This document shows positions 16,869-25,331 of a stretch of 50,542 nt of DNA, one piece after another. Every line of letters begins with the position of its first letter. The stretch's first letter is position 1. Source of the DNA: Synechococcaceae cyanobacterium (GTDB taxonomy: Bacteria; Cyanobacteriota; Cyanobacteriia; PCC-6307; Cyanobiaceae); the NCBI GenBank assembly GCA_947378425.1, contig CANCJV010000032.1, positions 1 to 50,542 of the forward strand. Direction: 5' to 3'. The position numbers and the translations under genes were made by a program. Under the pieces are notes generated by a model. That model worked only from the letters and a program-made list of their open reading frames with translations. It ran no database searches and was not told where the DNA came from.

Positions 16869-19800
16869 TCAGACGATGGCGAAATTGTTGGCGTTGCCCG
16901 TGAAGTTGAAATGCATCACCGCATCGTTGTTGGCATTCCAGCCGGCCGTATTGTCATTCAGGGCCAGGTAAGTGCCATCGGTGAAGGTGACCAAGGCGGC
17001 CCTGTTGGCGCCGAAGAGGTTGGTGGTGAGGGCCGCCGCCAGGTTTTGAGCGGAGAAGGTGTTGCTCACCGTCAGTTTCCTGATGTTGGCGGCTGTCATG
17101 GCGGCGGTGCCGTCGAACAGATCGACGCCGATCGCGAAATCGGTGATCGTATCCATGGCTGTGATGCGGGAGTTGGAGAGCGCACCAAGTTGGAAGATGT
17201 CCCCCTCCGTTGATCCGGTGAGCACGTCGGCGCCGGCACCACCGATGAGGGTGTCGTTGCCGGCGCCACCGATGAGGGTGTCGTTGCCAGCGCCACCATT
17301 GAGGATGTTGTTGCCGGTATTGCCGGTGAGCACGTTGTTGCCGCTGTTACCGGTGCCATTGGTATTGGCGATACCGGTGAGGGTGAGATTCTCAACATTG
17401 GCCAGGGCCCCCAGGGAGAAGGTGACGCTGGACCTGATCGTGTCGCTGCCGCCGGCCGCGGCTTCGGTGATCCTGTCGGTGGTGGTGTCGACGATATAGA
17501 CGTCGTTGCCGGCACCACCAATCAGGGTGTCGATGCCGGCGCCACCATCGAGGGTGTTGTCGCCGGCGTTGCCGGTGAGCACGTTGTTGCCGGCGGTACC
17601 GGTGCCGTTGATGTTGGCGATGCCCGTGAGGGTGAGGTTCTCAACGTTGGCCAGGGTCGCCAGGGAGAAGGTGATGCTGGAGTTGGTCGTGTCGCTGCCG
17701 CCGGCCGCGGCTTCGATGATTGTGTCGGTGAGGGTGTCGACGATGTAGACATCGTTGCCCAGACCACCAATCAGCGTGTCGATGCCGGCGCCACCATCAA
17801 GGGTGTCATTGCCGGCGCCACCATTGAGGGTGTTGTTGCCGGCGTTGCCGGTGAGCATGTTGTTGGCGGCGTTGCCGGTGCCGTTGATGTTGGTGCTACC
17901 GCTGAGGGTGAGGTTCTCAACGTCTGCCAAGGTCGCCAGGGAGAAGGTGATGCTGGAGATGGCCGTGTCGGTGCCGCCAAGAGCCAGTTCGAGGAGCGTA
18001 TCGCCGGCGCTCTCGATGATGAAGACATCGTCTCCGAGACCACCGATCAGAGAGTCGTTGCCGCTGCCACCGTCGAGGGTGTCGTTGCCGGCGCCGCCGG
18101 AGAGGGAGTCGTTGCCAGCCTCCCCGTGCAGGGTGAAATCAACCGGCAGGGGCAGACCCGTGATCGGGTTCAGGATCGGGTTGCCCAGGGCATCCACCTG
18201 GACGGCGGTGCCACCGCGGATGTTGTCATTGAACTGGCTTCCATACACCTCCTCAATCGAGAGGAAGACATCGATGACGGTCCGGCCCAGGGGCACCACG
18301 ATGCCCGCCCCCACATTGCCGAGATCAATGTTGATGCCGAACTGGACGCCGGCGAGCAGCTGGCCAGCGCTGGCCCGATAGTCAACGGTGTCGTGGCCGA
18401 TACCACCACCGAAGGCATTCTGATAGCCGAATTGGGTGGCATCGACAAGGAAGGTGTCATCGCCGGAGAAGCCCAACAACGCATTGTTGTCAATGCCGCC
18501 GTAGATGGTGTCGTTGCCTTCACCACCATCGATGACATCATTGCCACCGCCGCCGTAGATGGTGTCGTTGCCGCGGCCGCCATTGATGACATCGCCGCCG
18601 TCCAGGCGATCCATGACGCCGCCGATGACCTTGCCATCACCGCCGTAGATGATGTCATTGCCGTCGTTGCCATTGAGGGCGATATCGGCTCCTGAGCCGC
18701 CGAAAATGACGTCATGGCCATCTCCACCGAACAACTGGTCAAGATCGGCGCCGCCATTGAGTGTGTCATTACCGGCATCACCCCAGATGAAGTCGTTGCC
18801 ACCCAGGTCGCTGATCACATCGTCGCCCTGACCGCCATGCAGGAAGTCATTGCCGGCACCGCCATCAAGGGTGTCGTTGCCGAGGTCGCCGTAGATGCAA
18901 TCGTTGCCGCCGAGGCCGTTGATTTTTTCGGCGAAATCGGTGCCGCCGATCACACTGCTGGCGTTGCCCGTTGCGTTGGGGCTCGCAACTCCGCGGGCAT
19001 CCTTGTAATCACCGGGGTTGTCGATGAACGTCCAGCCGCTGGCAACGCTTCCCACCCAGCCAGCGATGGCCCCTGAGATCTTGAGCTGCAGTTCGCTGGC
19101 GTAAGTGGTGCCGGAGAGTGGGGCGCCCAGGGCATCCTGGTAAGCCTTGATCTCGATCACACTGTCGGGCGCCGAGAAGATGTCCGTATAGAGATGGGTG
19201 GCACCGGTGTTGCGCATCACCACATCGGCCAGGGTCTGTCCATCGAGAGCCGGAAGGACGTTCTGGGCGGCACCCAGGCGGGTGATGTAGTAAAGGCGAT
19301 CGGAATTCTGAAGATTGTTGACCTGGACGGCAAACACGCAATCCATCGTCGTTCCGAGCATGCTGCCCTGGGCCTTGTCCTCGGCGAGGCCGCCGGTCCA
19401 GAGGTCGATGTTCCAGAAATCCTGGTTGCCATTGACGTTCATCCAGGTGGGGTCGGCCATGGCCAGATCCGCCGCGGCGGCGAGGGCCTTGGAGTAGGCG
19501 CCTGCAATGGGGGCCTTGCCGCCGGTGCCGCCGTTGAGACCGAGGTAGGTGCCGTCAGTGCTGATGACGCCAGCGGTATCGGCTTGGTCGAGCTGGAAGG
19601 CAGCCCAGTCCGCCAGGGTGTTGGTGGTTGGCACATCGGTGCTAGGAACGGCTCCGTTGAGCACCAACTTGTCGTAGTAGCGGGTGAGGATGTCGTCGTG
19701 GGCGTAGGCCTGGATGAACTCCTTCAGGGTGTCGGCGCCATGCAGCAGGTGGGCGCCCACCTCATTCCAGCTCTGGTAGGGGGCCAGGTTGACCAGGCCG

Positions 19801-22196
19801 GTCTGTTGGAACAGGGAGGCGCGGGTGTCATTCCAGCTGGGCACGCCCGTGTCGCGGCCGCGCGCGATGTTGGCCGAGGCCAGATCGAGCTTCTGGCCCA
19901 CCAGGTGGTTGCGCAGGGTGTCGGTGACCCATTCATCGATCTGGTTGCCCACCTGGGTGCTGAGGCCTCGAGCCAGGTCGGCGGCGGTGTCGGGGCCGTA
20001 GCTGGTGGGATTCAGGAAGGCGTTGAGCAGCGGCAGGGCCGTGACCGTGCCGTCGGCGGCTTTGAGCTGGAGGTTTTCGGCCAGCATCGAGTGGCCAAGG
20101 CGATACACAGCAGAGGCGAACTCGGCCGAGACGGCTCCATCGAGGCTGATGTCGTAGCTCGCAAACACCTGGACGTTGGGGCTCAGCTTGCGCAGGAACT
20201 CGGCGAAATTGACGTGCTGATATTCGCTTTCGGTGAGAGCTTTGGCCGCTTCCTGCAGCATTTCACCCGTCCAGATATCGCCTGTCGGGATGACGACTGG
20301 GCCATTGCCAGGGGCATTGAATGTTGCCGTGGCTGCAGGGTCGGCGAAGGCGGTGTAGGTGCCATTCCACACACCACTCACCAGATTCTTGACGAGCCCG
20401 AAGGTGTCAATGATGTTTTGAACATTACGGTTATGCTCCTGGTGCCAGATGTCCTGAATCGAGCTGAGACCGATGTTTTCGTTGGTGCGTCCATCACCGG
20501 CGATCACATGATCATCGAGCGGCTGGAAGTTGGCGCCGGAGGGGTTGAAAGTGGGGTCGGCGAAGTAGGGCGTCGCGGTGGCAGTCCAGCCTGGGGGGTT
20601 GTCACCGGCGGCCGTCAGGTTGCCAGGGCCGAGATCACTGGCGAGCGAGAGGGGGCCGCGGTCGTTGAGGAAGGGGTGGCCGGTGCCCAGCAACGTGAGG
20701 TTGGCGGTAGCCAGGGCGTCGAGGGCAGTGTCGGTGATCTCCACCTTCAGGCCGGTGGTGTTGTTCACCGCCAGGAAACGGGCCGTGTGGGTGGTGGGAT
20801 CGAGCCACACCGTGCCGTCGGCGTTGAGTTTCAGCAGTGGCGTGTCGTTGACGTTGTAATCGCGCAGCTTGAGGCCGAGCAGCAGGGCGTTGGCCTTCAC
20901 ATCCGACCAGCGGCTCATGGTGCCGAAGCCGCCACCGCCCGCTTCCACCACACCGCCCACGCTGTGGCTCAGCAGCCTGCCGGTTTTGGTGGGCACCCCA
21001 TTGACCAGCACGTATTCGGAGATGAAGATCAGCTGGCTGGGTGCTGAGCCGTAATCCTGGCTGAGGTCGACGGGGGGGGAGATGATATTGCGGCTTTCCA
21101 GGCTGAGAGGGGTCAGCTGCAGATGGTTCGTGGAGCCGGCGCCGGTGCCGACGGTGACGAGGGCCGCCGACACGCCGGTGAACTCGGCCTGGGCGTTGAT
21201 GGCTGCGACCACGCCAGCGGGGTTGGCGGCAGTGAAGCCGATATAGACGCCGTTGAGCAGCAGACCACCGGTGCTGGTGCTGCCCACCTGACCCGTGCCG
21301 GTGACGGTGCCGAAGACAGGCGTGCCGCTGTCGCTGAGGCCCCAGGCGCTCATCAGGGCATCGGAGGAGCCCGCCTGGATCGTGACGTTGTAGGTGTTGC
21401 TGCGGGAGACCCCCAGGGTCTGGCCCGGGCCGGTGTACAGGTCGTCACCGGGCAGGATCGGCACCAGCACCTTGCCGTCGGTGCCCTTGAGCACCAGGTC
21501 GAGGCCGTGGTCGAAGTACTGGCCCCAGGAGGCCAGGTACATGCTGTAGGGCAGCGGATTGGTCAGGCCGGTGAGTGGATTGGCGCGGCCGTCGGGGGTG
21601 GTGGCGGGATTGTCCTGAGCTTCCAGCAGGGTCTTGTCAGCCTGGCTGCTGATCAGGTTGCTGATGATGCGAGGGGCGGCATCGGTGACGTTGACGCCGC
21701 GCACGGAGTAATCCACCGTCTTGGTGGCGTCGTAGCCCCAGCCGCTGGCCGTGGCATAGGCAGCCGGGTCTGGCGGAAGAGACGTCTTGGTGCTGACGAA
21801 GCTGCCGTAGTGCTTGGAGTAGTTGAGGTCGTTGTTGAAGGCGACGCCCTTGGCGTTGGGGGTTCCCTGGGTTGTGTAACCCATGTAGAGCAACCCGTCG
21901 ATCGAAGGCCCCCAGTTGAAGCTGATCGGGCCCAGGGTCGCGCCGAAGCCCGTGTAGGCGGCGTTGCTCCCGCGCAGGCCGGCCGTGAAGGCGTTGAACG
22001 TGAAGCGGCTGAACGGGCGGTCAACGTTCCCCCAGGTGGGGTGCAGCACATTGTTCGCGAAGCCCGAGACATCGCGGATGCCGGTGGGATCCGTCTGGAG
22101 AACGGGCTGGTTGCCGGCGGCAGCAAGGTCGACCTGGGCCTTGAGCCAGGCGTAGTCCCCGAAAAGAAGCTGGAGCGTGCTGTATGAGAGTGCCAA
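16869..22196 (-). CDS. Animal-type heme peroxidase with RTX repeats (peroxidase 2)
   Basis: A 1775-residue paralogue of peroxidase 1. Catalytic landmarks are distal His230 in SWGQYFDHGLDL; AGDGRTNENIGL with Arg570 and Glu573; EHNR at 587-590; proximal His702 in YRLGHSML; and ARGRDTGVPSWNDTR. The enzyme part runs to about residue 1070. RTX calcium-binding nonapeptides follow (about 1082-1380), then tandem copies of a longer RTX-containing unit (about 1382-1637). The last 105 or so residues (ending DGTYLALNDNTAGWNANNDA and on) resemble the bluetail domain I recall from cyanobacterial putative surface proteins, unlike the serralysin-type end of peroxidase 1. No signal peptide is present, so type I secretion is inferred. 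The frame opens at a TTG without a clear ribosome site. It has its own terminator at 16814. Substrate and role (peroxide removal, halide oxidation, surface defence) are open. Confidence 0.9.
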   Translation of the reverse strand: MALSYSTLQLLFGDYAWLKAQVDLAAAGNQPVLQTDPTGIRDVSGFANNVLHPTWGNVDRPFSRFTFNAFTAGLRGSNAAYTGFGATLGPISFNWGPSIDGLLYMGYTTQGTPNAKGVAFNNDLNYSKHYGSFVSTKTSLPPDPAAYATASGWGYDATKTVDYSVRGVNVTDAAPRIISNLISSQADKTLLEAQDNPATTPDGRANPLTGLTNPLPYSMYLASWGQYFDHGLDLVLKGTDGKVLVPILPGDDLYTGPGQTLGVSRSNTYNVTIQAGSSDALMSAWGLSDSGTPVFGTVTGTGQVGSTSTGGLLLNGVYIGFTAANPAGVVAAINAQAEFTGVSAALVTVGTGAGSTNHLQLTPLSLESRNIISPPVDLSQDYGSAPSQLIFISEYVLVNGVPTKTGRLLSHSVGGVVEAGGGGFGTMSRWSDVKANALLLGLKLRDYNVNDTPLLKLNADGTVWLDPTTHTARFLAVNNTTGLKVEITDTALDALATANLTLLGTGHPFLNDRGPLSLASDLGPGNLTAAGDNPPGWTATATPYFADPTFNPSGANFQPLDDHVIAGDGRTNENIGLSSIQDIWHQEHNRNVQNIIDTFGLVKNLVSGVWNGTYTAFADPAATATFNAPGNGPVVIPTGDIWTGEMLQEAAKALTESEYQHVNFAEFLRKLSPNVQVFASYDISLDGAVSAEFASAVYRLGHSMLAENLQLKAADGTVTALPLLNAFLNPTSYGPDTAADLARGLSTQVGNQIDEWVTDTLRNHLVGQKLDLASANIARGRDTGVPSWNDTRASLFQQTGLVNLAPYQSWNEVGAHLLHGADTLKEFIQAYAHDDILTRYYDKLVLNGAVPSTDVPTTNTLADWAAFQLDQADTAGVISTDGTYLGLNGGTGGKAPIAGAYSKALAAAADLAMADPTWMNVNGNQDFWNIDLWTGGLAEDKAQGSMLGTTMDCVFAVQVNNLQNSDRLYYITRLGAAQNVLPALDGQTLADVVMRNTGATHLYTDIFSAPDSVIEIKAYQDALGAPLSGTTYASELQLKISGAIAGWVGSVASGWTFIDNPGDYKDARGVASPNATGNASSVIGGTDFAEKINGLGGNDCIYGDLGNDTLDGGAGNDFLHGGQGDDVISDLGGNDFIWGDAGNDTLNGGADLDQLFGGDGHDVIFGGSGADIALNGNDGNDIIYGGDGKVIGGVMDRLDGGDVINGGRGNDTIYGGGGNDVIDGGEGNDTIYGGIDNNALLGFSGDDTFLVDATQFGYQNAFGGGIGHDTVDYRASAGQLLAGVQFGINIDLGNVGAGIVVPLGRTVIDVFLSIEEVYGSQFNDNIRGGTAVQVDALGNPILNPITGLPLPVDFTLHGEAGNDSLSGGAGNDTLDGGSGNDSLIGGLGDDVFIIESAGDTLLELALGGTDTAISSITFSLATLADVENLTLSGSTNINGTGNAANNMLTGNAGNNTLNGGAGNDTLDGGAGIDTLIGGLGNDVYIVDTLTDTIIEAAAGGSDTTNSSITFSLATLANVENLTLTGIANINGTGTAGNNVLTGNAGDNTLDGGAGIDTLIGGAGNDVYIVDTTTDRITEAAAGGSDTIRSSVTFSLGALANVENLTLTGIANTNGTGNSGNNVLTGNTGNNILNGGAGNDTLIGGAGNDTLIGGAGADVLTGSTEGDIFQLGALSNSRITAMDTITDFAIGVDLFDGTAAMTAANIRKLTVSNTFSAQNLAAALTTNLFGANRAALVTFTDGTYLALNDNTAGWNANNDAVMHFNFTGNANNFAIV
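17285..18050 (-). repeat. In-frame tandem repeats in the peroxidase 2 gene
   Basis: About three copies of a unit of roughly 250-266 bp, strongly alike at DNA level. Each encodes an 80-90 residue block: SSITFSLATLANVENLTLTG, an N-G-T-G-N-rich linker, RTX nonapeptides (GGAGNDTLDGGAGIDTLIGG) and NDVYIVDTLTDTIIEAAAGG. The phrase coding for LANVENLTL recurs near 17390, 17640 and 17906. Such units can expand or contract by slippage or recombination. Confidence 0.8.
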
Positions 22197-22339
22197 GAGG
22201 GGAGCACAAAAAAATCAATTTGAAATTAAGTATTCCCCGCCTATTTTCCTCAACTTGCAGTGCATGAGTTTCGTCTTGCATTTATCTTGCAGCGAATCCG
22301 CTTCGTCTGTTGAAGACAAGTTAAGAGCGCCTCTGGTAA

Positions 22340-22884
22340 TCAGCCCTTTGCAGTTGCTCCGCGGTCATGAAAAAGTCGCCAAAGAGAGGTGGTAGGGAGG
22401 GCGGATTTCATGTCGAAGATTGAGTCTTCCCAGTTATCGTCGTGTTCGTTTTCTGGATCCAGCAGGCGCAGAAGCATTTTTCTGTCGTGGATATCGGCAG
22501 GAGTGGCAGCATGTCGGCGGATCAATCCATGGTCGATATCGATGCAGGTGCTGTTCTTGTAACCGTGGTGGCTGTTGCTATTCTTGTTGTCTGGCGAGCA
22601 TATAAATCCCTTTGCCGCAGTCGATCTGGGTTTTCATTCCATCCCTTCGGCAGCCTCCCGGCTTTGATTTCCTTGTTCTCCTTGCGGGTCTTGCGTTGCT
22701 AGGGAGCCGGGACGAGAGTCGCATCAATGATCTGACCGCCACGGCCTTGGAGGCCCTGGCAGCGGAGCTGTGCCTCCAACAATTTGAAGAGCTCCTCGAT
22801 CATTCCCGCCTTGCGCAGTCGCTCTCTGAGGAAGGCGTTTGTAGTGGCATCTGGAATGGTGTTCATTACACCAAGCCTGGCAAA
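22340..22884 (-). pseudogene. Broken IS5-type transposase gene
   Basis: The minus strand reads as an IS5-family DDE transposase in pieces. From 22866 the frame gives MNTIPDATTNAFLRERLRKA and continues to GGQIIDATLVPAP, which contains the first catalytic Asp. A TAG at 22699-22701 interrupts it, and the same frame then continues QRKTRKENKEIKAGRLPKGW and NENPDRLRQRDLYAR. A frameshift near 22595 leads to SHHGYKNSTCIDIDHGLIRR and HAATPADIHDRKMLLRLLDP, then to a diverged end near 22340. The start, the remaining catalytic residues and the IS ends are not visible. It is inactive. It lies between peroxidase 2 and ndhF and may be a trace of the event that brought in the island. Confidence 0.85.
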
Positions 22885-23232
22885 CTACTTAAAATAGCGA
22901 CCGTTATTCACCTGGAAATCAAGAATGAATATTGATCGGGTGCTGAAGGTCTGGTCGGCATGGGCGGGATTCGCCTGGTTGGGCTCGTCCGCGATTCAGC
23001 TTTCACGAAAAACTGTCATGAAGGCCTGTCGTCAGGTGTCGTTTGGCAGCCTGACTTGCCCAGGTCCCTTCGTCTGAGCTGCCGCATGGGGCCTTGGTGG
23101 TCCAGCCGTCTCGCCATCCCTGGCAGTCGGCTGGCGCTGGGGTCATGGCCGTTGCCATGGCCGCCCACGCTTGAGCGGCAAGGGGAGGGGCTACGAAGGG
23201 CTGACCTGGGCAGAGGGCCTTTTCGGGTGGAT
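22885..23232. other. Spacer between transposase remnant and ndhF
   Basis: About 350 bases with no gene recognised. It directly follows the ndhF stop codon in the direction of transcription. No strong terminator hairpin was seen. Terminal inverted repeats of the IS element could lie here but I could not identify them. Confidence 0.4.
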
Positions 23233-23234
23233 CC

Positions 23235-25247
23235 TCAGCCGAAGGCGCTGAACAGCAGCACCATGGCGATGACGCCGCCGAAGACGATCAGGGCATAAAA
23301 CTGCACCCGGCCGGTCTCGAAGTACTTGAGCCCCTCGCCGCTGCCCAGGGTCAGCAGGCCGGTGAGATTCACCACCCCATCGACGACCTTGGAATCCACC
23401 TCCAGCACCTGGCGGGCGATCCGGCGGCTGCCCTTGACGAAGATGCGCTCGTTGATCGCGTCGAGATACCACTTGTTGGCCAGGAAGCGGTTCAGGGCTG
23501 GCAAGCGGCCGGCCACGGCGGTGCCCAGGTCGATTTTGTGCAGCAGATAGGCCAGCACCGCCAGGGTGATGCCCGCCACTGAGATCGCCACGGAGGCGCC
23601 GGCCAGGGGCAGGAACTCGCCCCAGGAGAAGTGTTCGGCCATCTCGGCCGCTTCCTCGGGATTGAGCAGGGCGGCGAAGCGGCTGTGCCAGGGGGTGCCG
23701 AGCAGGCCGATCAGCACCGAAGGCACCGCCAGCACCGCCAGGGGCAAGGCCATCTGCCAGCCGGATTCGTGCGGATGGTCGGCGTGGCTGTGGCCGTGGT
23801 CGTCGCCGTGGTCATCGCCGGCCTTGCCCGCCGCGGCGAGCAACTGGGCGGTCATCGCCTTGTCCTTGCCGCGGAAGCTGCCCTCGAAGGTGAGGAAGTA
23901 GAGCCGGAACATGTAAAAGGCGGTCATGCCGGCGGTGATGAAGCCGGCCGCCCAGAGAATCGGGAAGCTGCCGAAGGCCTGGCCGAGGATCTCGTCCTTG
24001 CTCCAGAAGCCCGCCAGGGGCGGGATGCCGGCGATGGCCACACAGCCGATCAGGAAGGTGGTGCTGGTGATCGGCATGAACTTGCGCAGGCCGCCCATCA
24101 GGCGCATGTCCTGGGCGAGCACGGGCTCATGGCCCACCACCTCCTCCATGGCGTGGATCACCGAGCCGGAGCAGAGGAACAGCATCGCCTTGAAGAAGGC
24201 GTGGGTGACCAGGTGGAACATGCCCGCCACCGGGGCGCCGCAGCCCATGGCCAGCATCATGTAGCCCAGCTGGGAGACGGTGCTGTAGGCCAGCCCCTTC
24301 TTGAGATCCATCTGGGTGAGCGCGATCGAGGCCCCCAGGAACAGGGTGATCGTGCCGATCACGGCGATTGTGGCCTGCACCGCCGGGAACGGCTCATAGA
24401 CCGGCTGCAGCCGCGCCACCAGGAACACCCCGGCGGCCACCATCGTGGCGGCGTGAATCAGGGCCGAGATCGGTGTGGGGCCCTCCATGGCATCGGGCAG
24501 CCACACGTGCAGGGGGAACTGGGCGGACTTGGCCATCGGCCCCATGAACACCAGCAGGCACAGCAGCACCGCCACGCCATTGCCGAGGCTGCCGCCGGAG
24601 ACGGCCTCGCTGAGGCGGCTGCCGATCTCCTCGAAGCCGAAGCTGCCGGTGGCCCAGAACAGGCCGAGAATGCCCAGCAGCAGACCAAAGTCGCCGACCC
24701 GGTTGACGACAAAGGCCTTCTGGGCGGCATTGGCGGCGCCGTCGCGGTCGTACCAGAAGCCGACGAGCAGGTAGGAGCACATGCCCACCAGCTCCCAGAA
24801 CACGTAGATCTCGAGCAGGTTCGGGCTGATGATCAGGCCCAGCATCGAGCTGCTGAACAGGGCCAGATAGGTGAAGAAGCGCACATAGCCCTTGTCGTGG
24901 GCCATGTAGCCATCGGAATAAACCATCACCAGCAGGGCGATGGTGGTGACCAGGGCCAGCATCACCGCCCCCAGGGGGTCGACGCGGAAGCCCATCTGCA
25001 GGTTGAAGCTGCCGGCACTGGCCCAGTCGAACAGCACCTCGGTCATGCCGGCCCCCGCCAGCTGTTCCGCCAGCACGGCGTAACTGAGGACGGCGGCGGC
25101 GCCCACACAGGTGAGCAGCATCACCGCCACCGGTTTGCGCAGGCGGTTGACAGTGCGGTTGAAGGTGATCAACCCGAGACCGGAGAGGCAGGCCCCGAGC
25201 AAGGGGAGCACCGGGATCAACCAGGCGAGCTGGGCTGCGGACGGCAT
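23235..25247 (-). CDS. ndhF: NAD(P)H-quinone oxidoreductase subunit 5 (NDH-1 NdhF)
   Basis: NdhF is the distal proton-pumping subunit of thylakoid NDH-1, with a long lateral helix. The 670-residue protein starts at ATG 25247. Motifs in order: FTYLALFSSSMLGL, FWELVGMCSYLLVGFW with the conserved Glu, FVVNRVGDFGLLLG, FPLHVWLPDAMEGPTPISAL with the conserved His, KKGLAYSTVSQLGYMMLA and GIPPLAGFWSKDEIL. About 16 hydrophobic spans are seen. A histidine/aspartate-rich loop (DDHGDDHGHSHADHPHE, about residues 475-495) lies between two late spans. The last 97 codons are duplicated at 16315-16610. In related cyanobacteria ndhF and ndhD are commonly neighbours; here two peroxidase genes separate them. The Z-ISO gene lies 84 bases upstream on the same strand. 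Confidence 0.94.
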   Translation of the reverse strand: MPSAAQLAWLIPVLPLLGACLSGLGLITFNRTVNRLRKPVAVMLLTCVGAAAVLSYAVLAEQLAGAGMTEVLFDWASAGSFNLQMGFRVDPLGAVMLALVTTIALLVMVYSDGYMAHDKGYVRFFTYLALFSSSMLGLIISPNLLEIYVFWELVGMCSYLLVGFWYDRDGAANAAQKAFVVNRVGDFGLLLGILGLFWATGSFGFEEIGSRLSEAVSGGSLGNGVAVLLCLLVFMGPMAKSAQFPLHVWLPDAMEGPTPISALIHAATMVAAGVFLVARLQPVYEPFPAVQATIAVIGTITLFLGASIALTQMDLKKGLAYSTVSQLGYMMLAMGCGAPVAGMFHLVTHAFFKAMLFLCSGSVIHAMEEVVGHEPVLAQDMRLMGGLRKFMPITSTTFLIGCVAIAGIPPLAGFWSKDEILGQAFGSFPILWAAGFITAGMTAFYMFRLYFLTFEGSFRGKDKAMTAQLLAAAGKAGDDHGDDHGHSHADHPHESGWQMALPLAVLAVPSVLIGLLGTPWHSRFAALLNPEEAAEMAEHFSWGEFLPLAGASVAISVAGITLAVLAYLLHKIDLGTAVAGRLPALNRFLANKWYLDAINERIFVKGSRRIARQVLEVDSKVVDGVVNLTGLLTLGSGEGLKYFETGRVQFYALIVFGGVIAMVLLFSAFG

Positions 25248-25331
25248 CCGGCTGGATCGGCTGCTGGGAGTGTAGGCAGCGTGGCCCCGGGATCCGGGTC
25301 GTGTGCTGGGCCGCCGATCAGGACAAGCCGA

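Noticed and set aside
19194-21047. 617-codon open frame opposite peroxidase 2
   Set aside because: Antisense shadow of the peroxidase domain, with no domain of its own.
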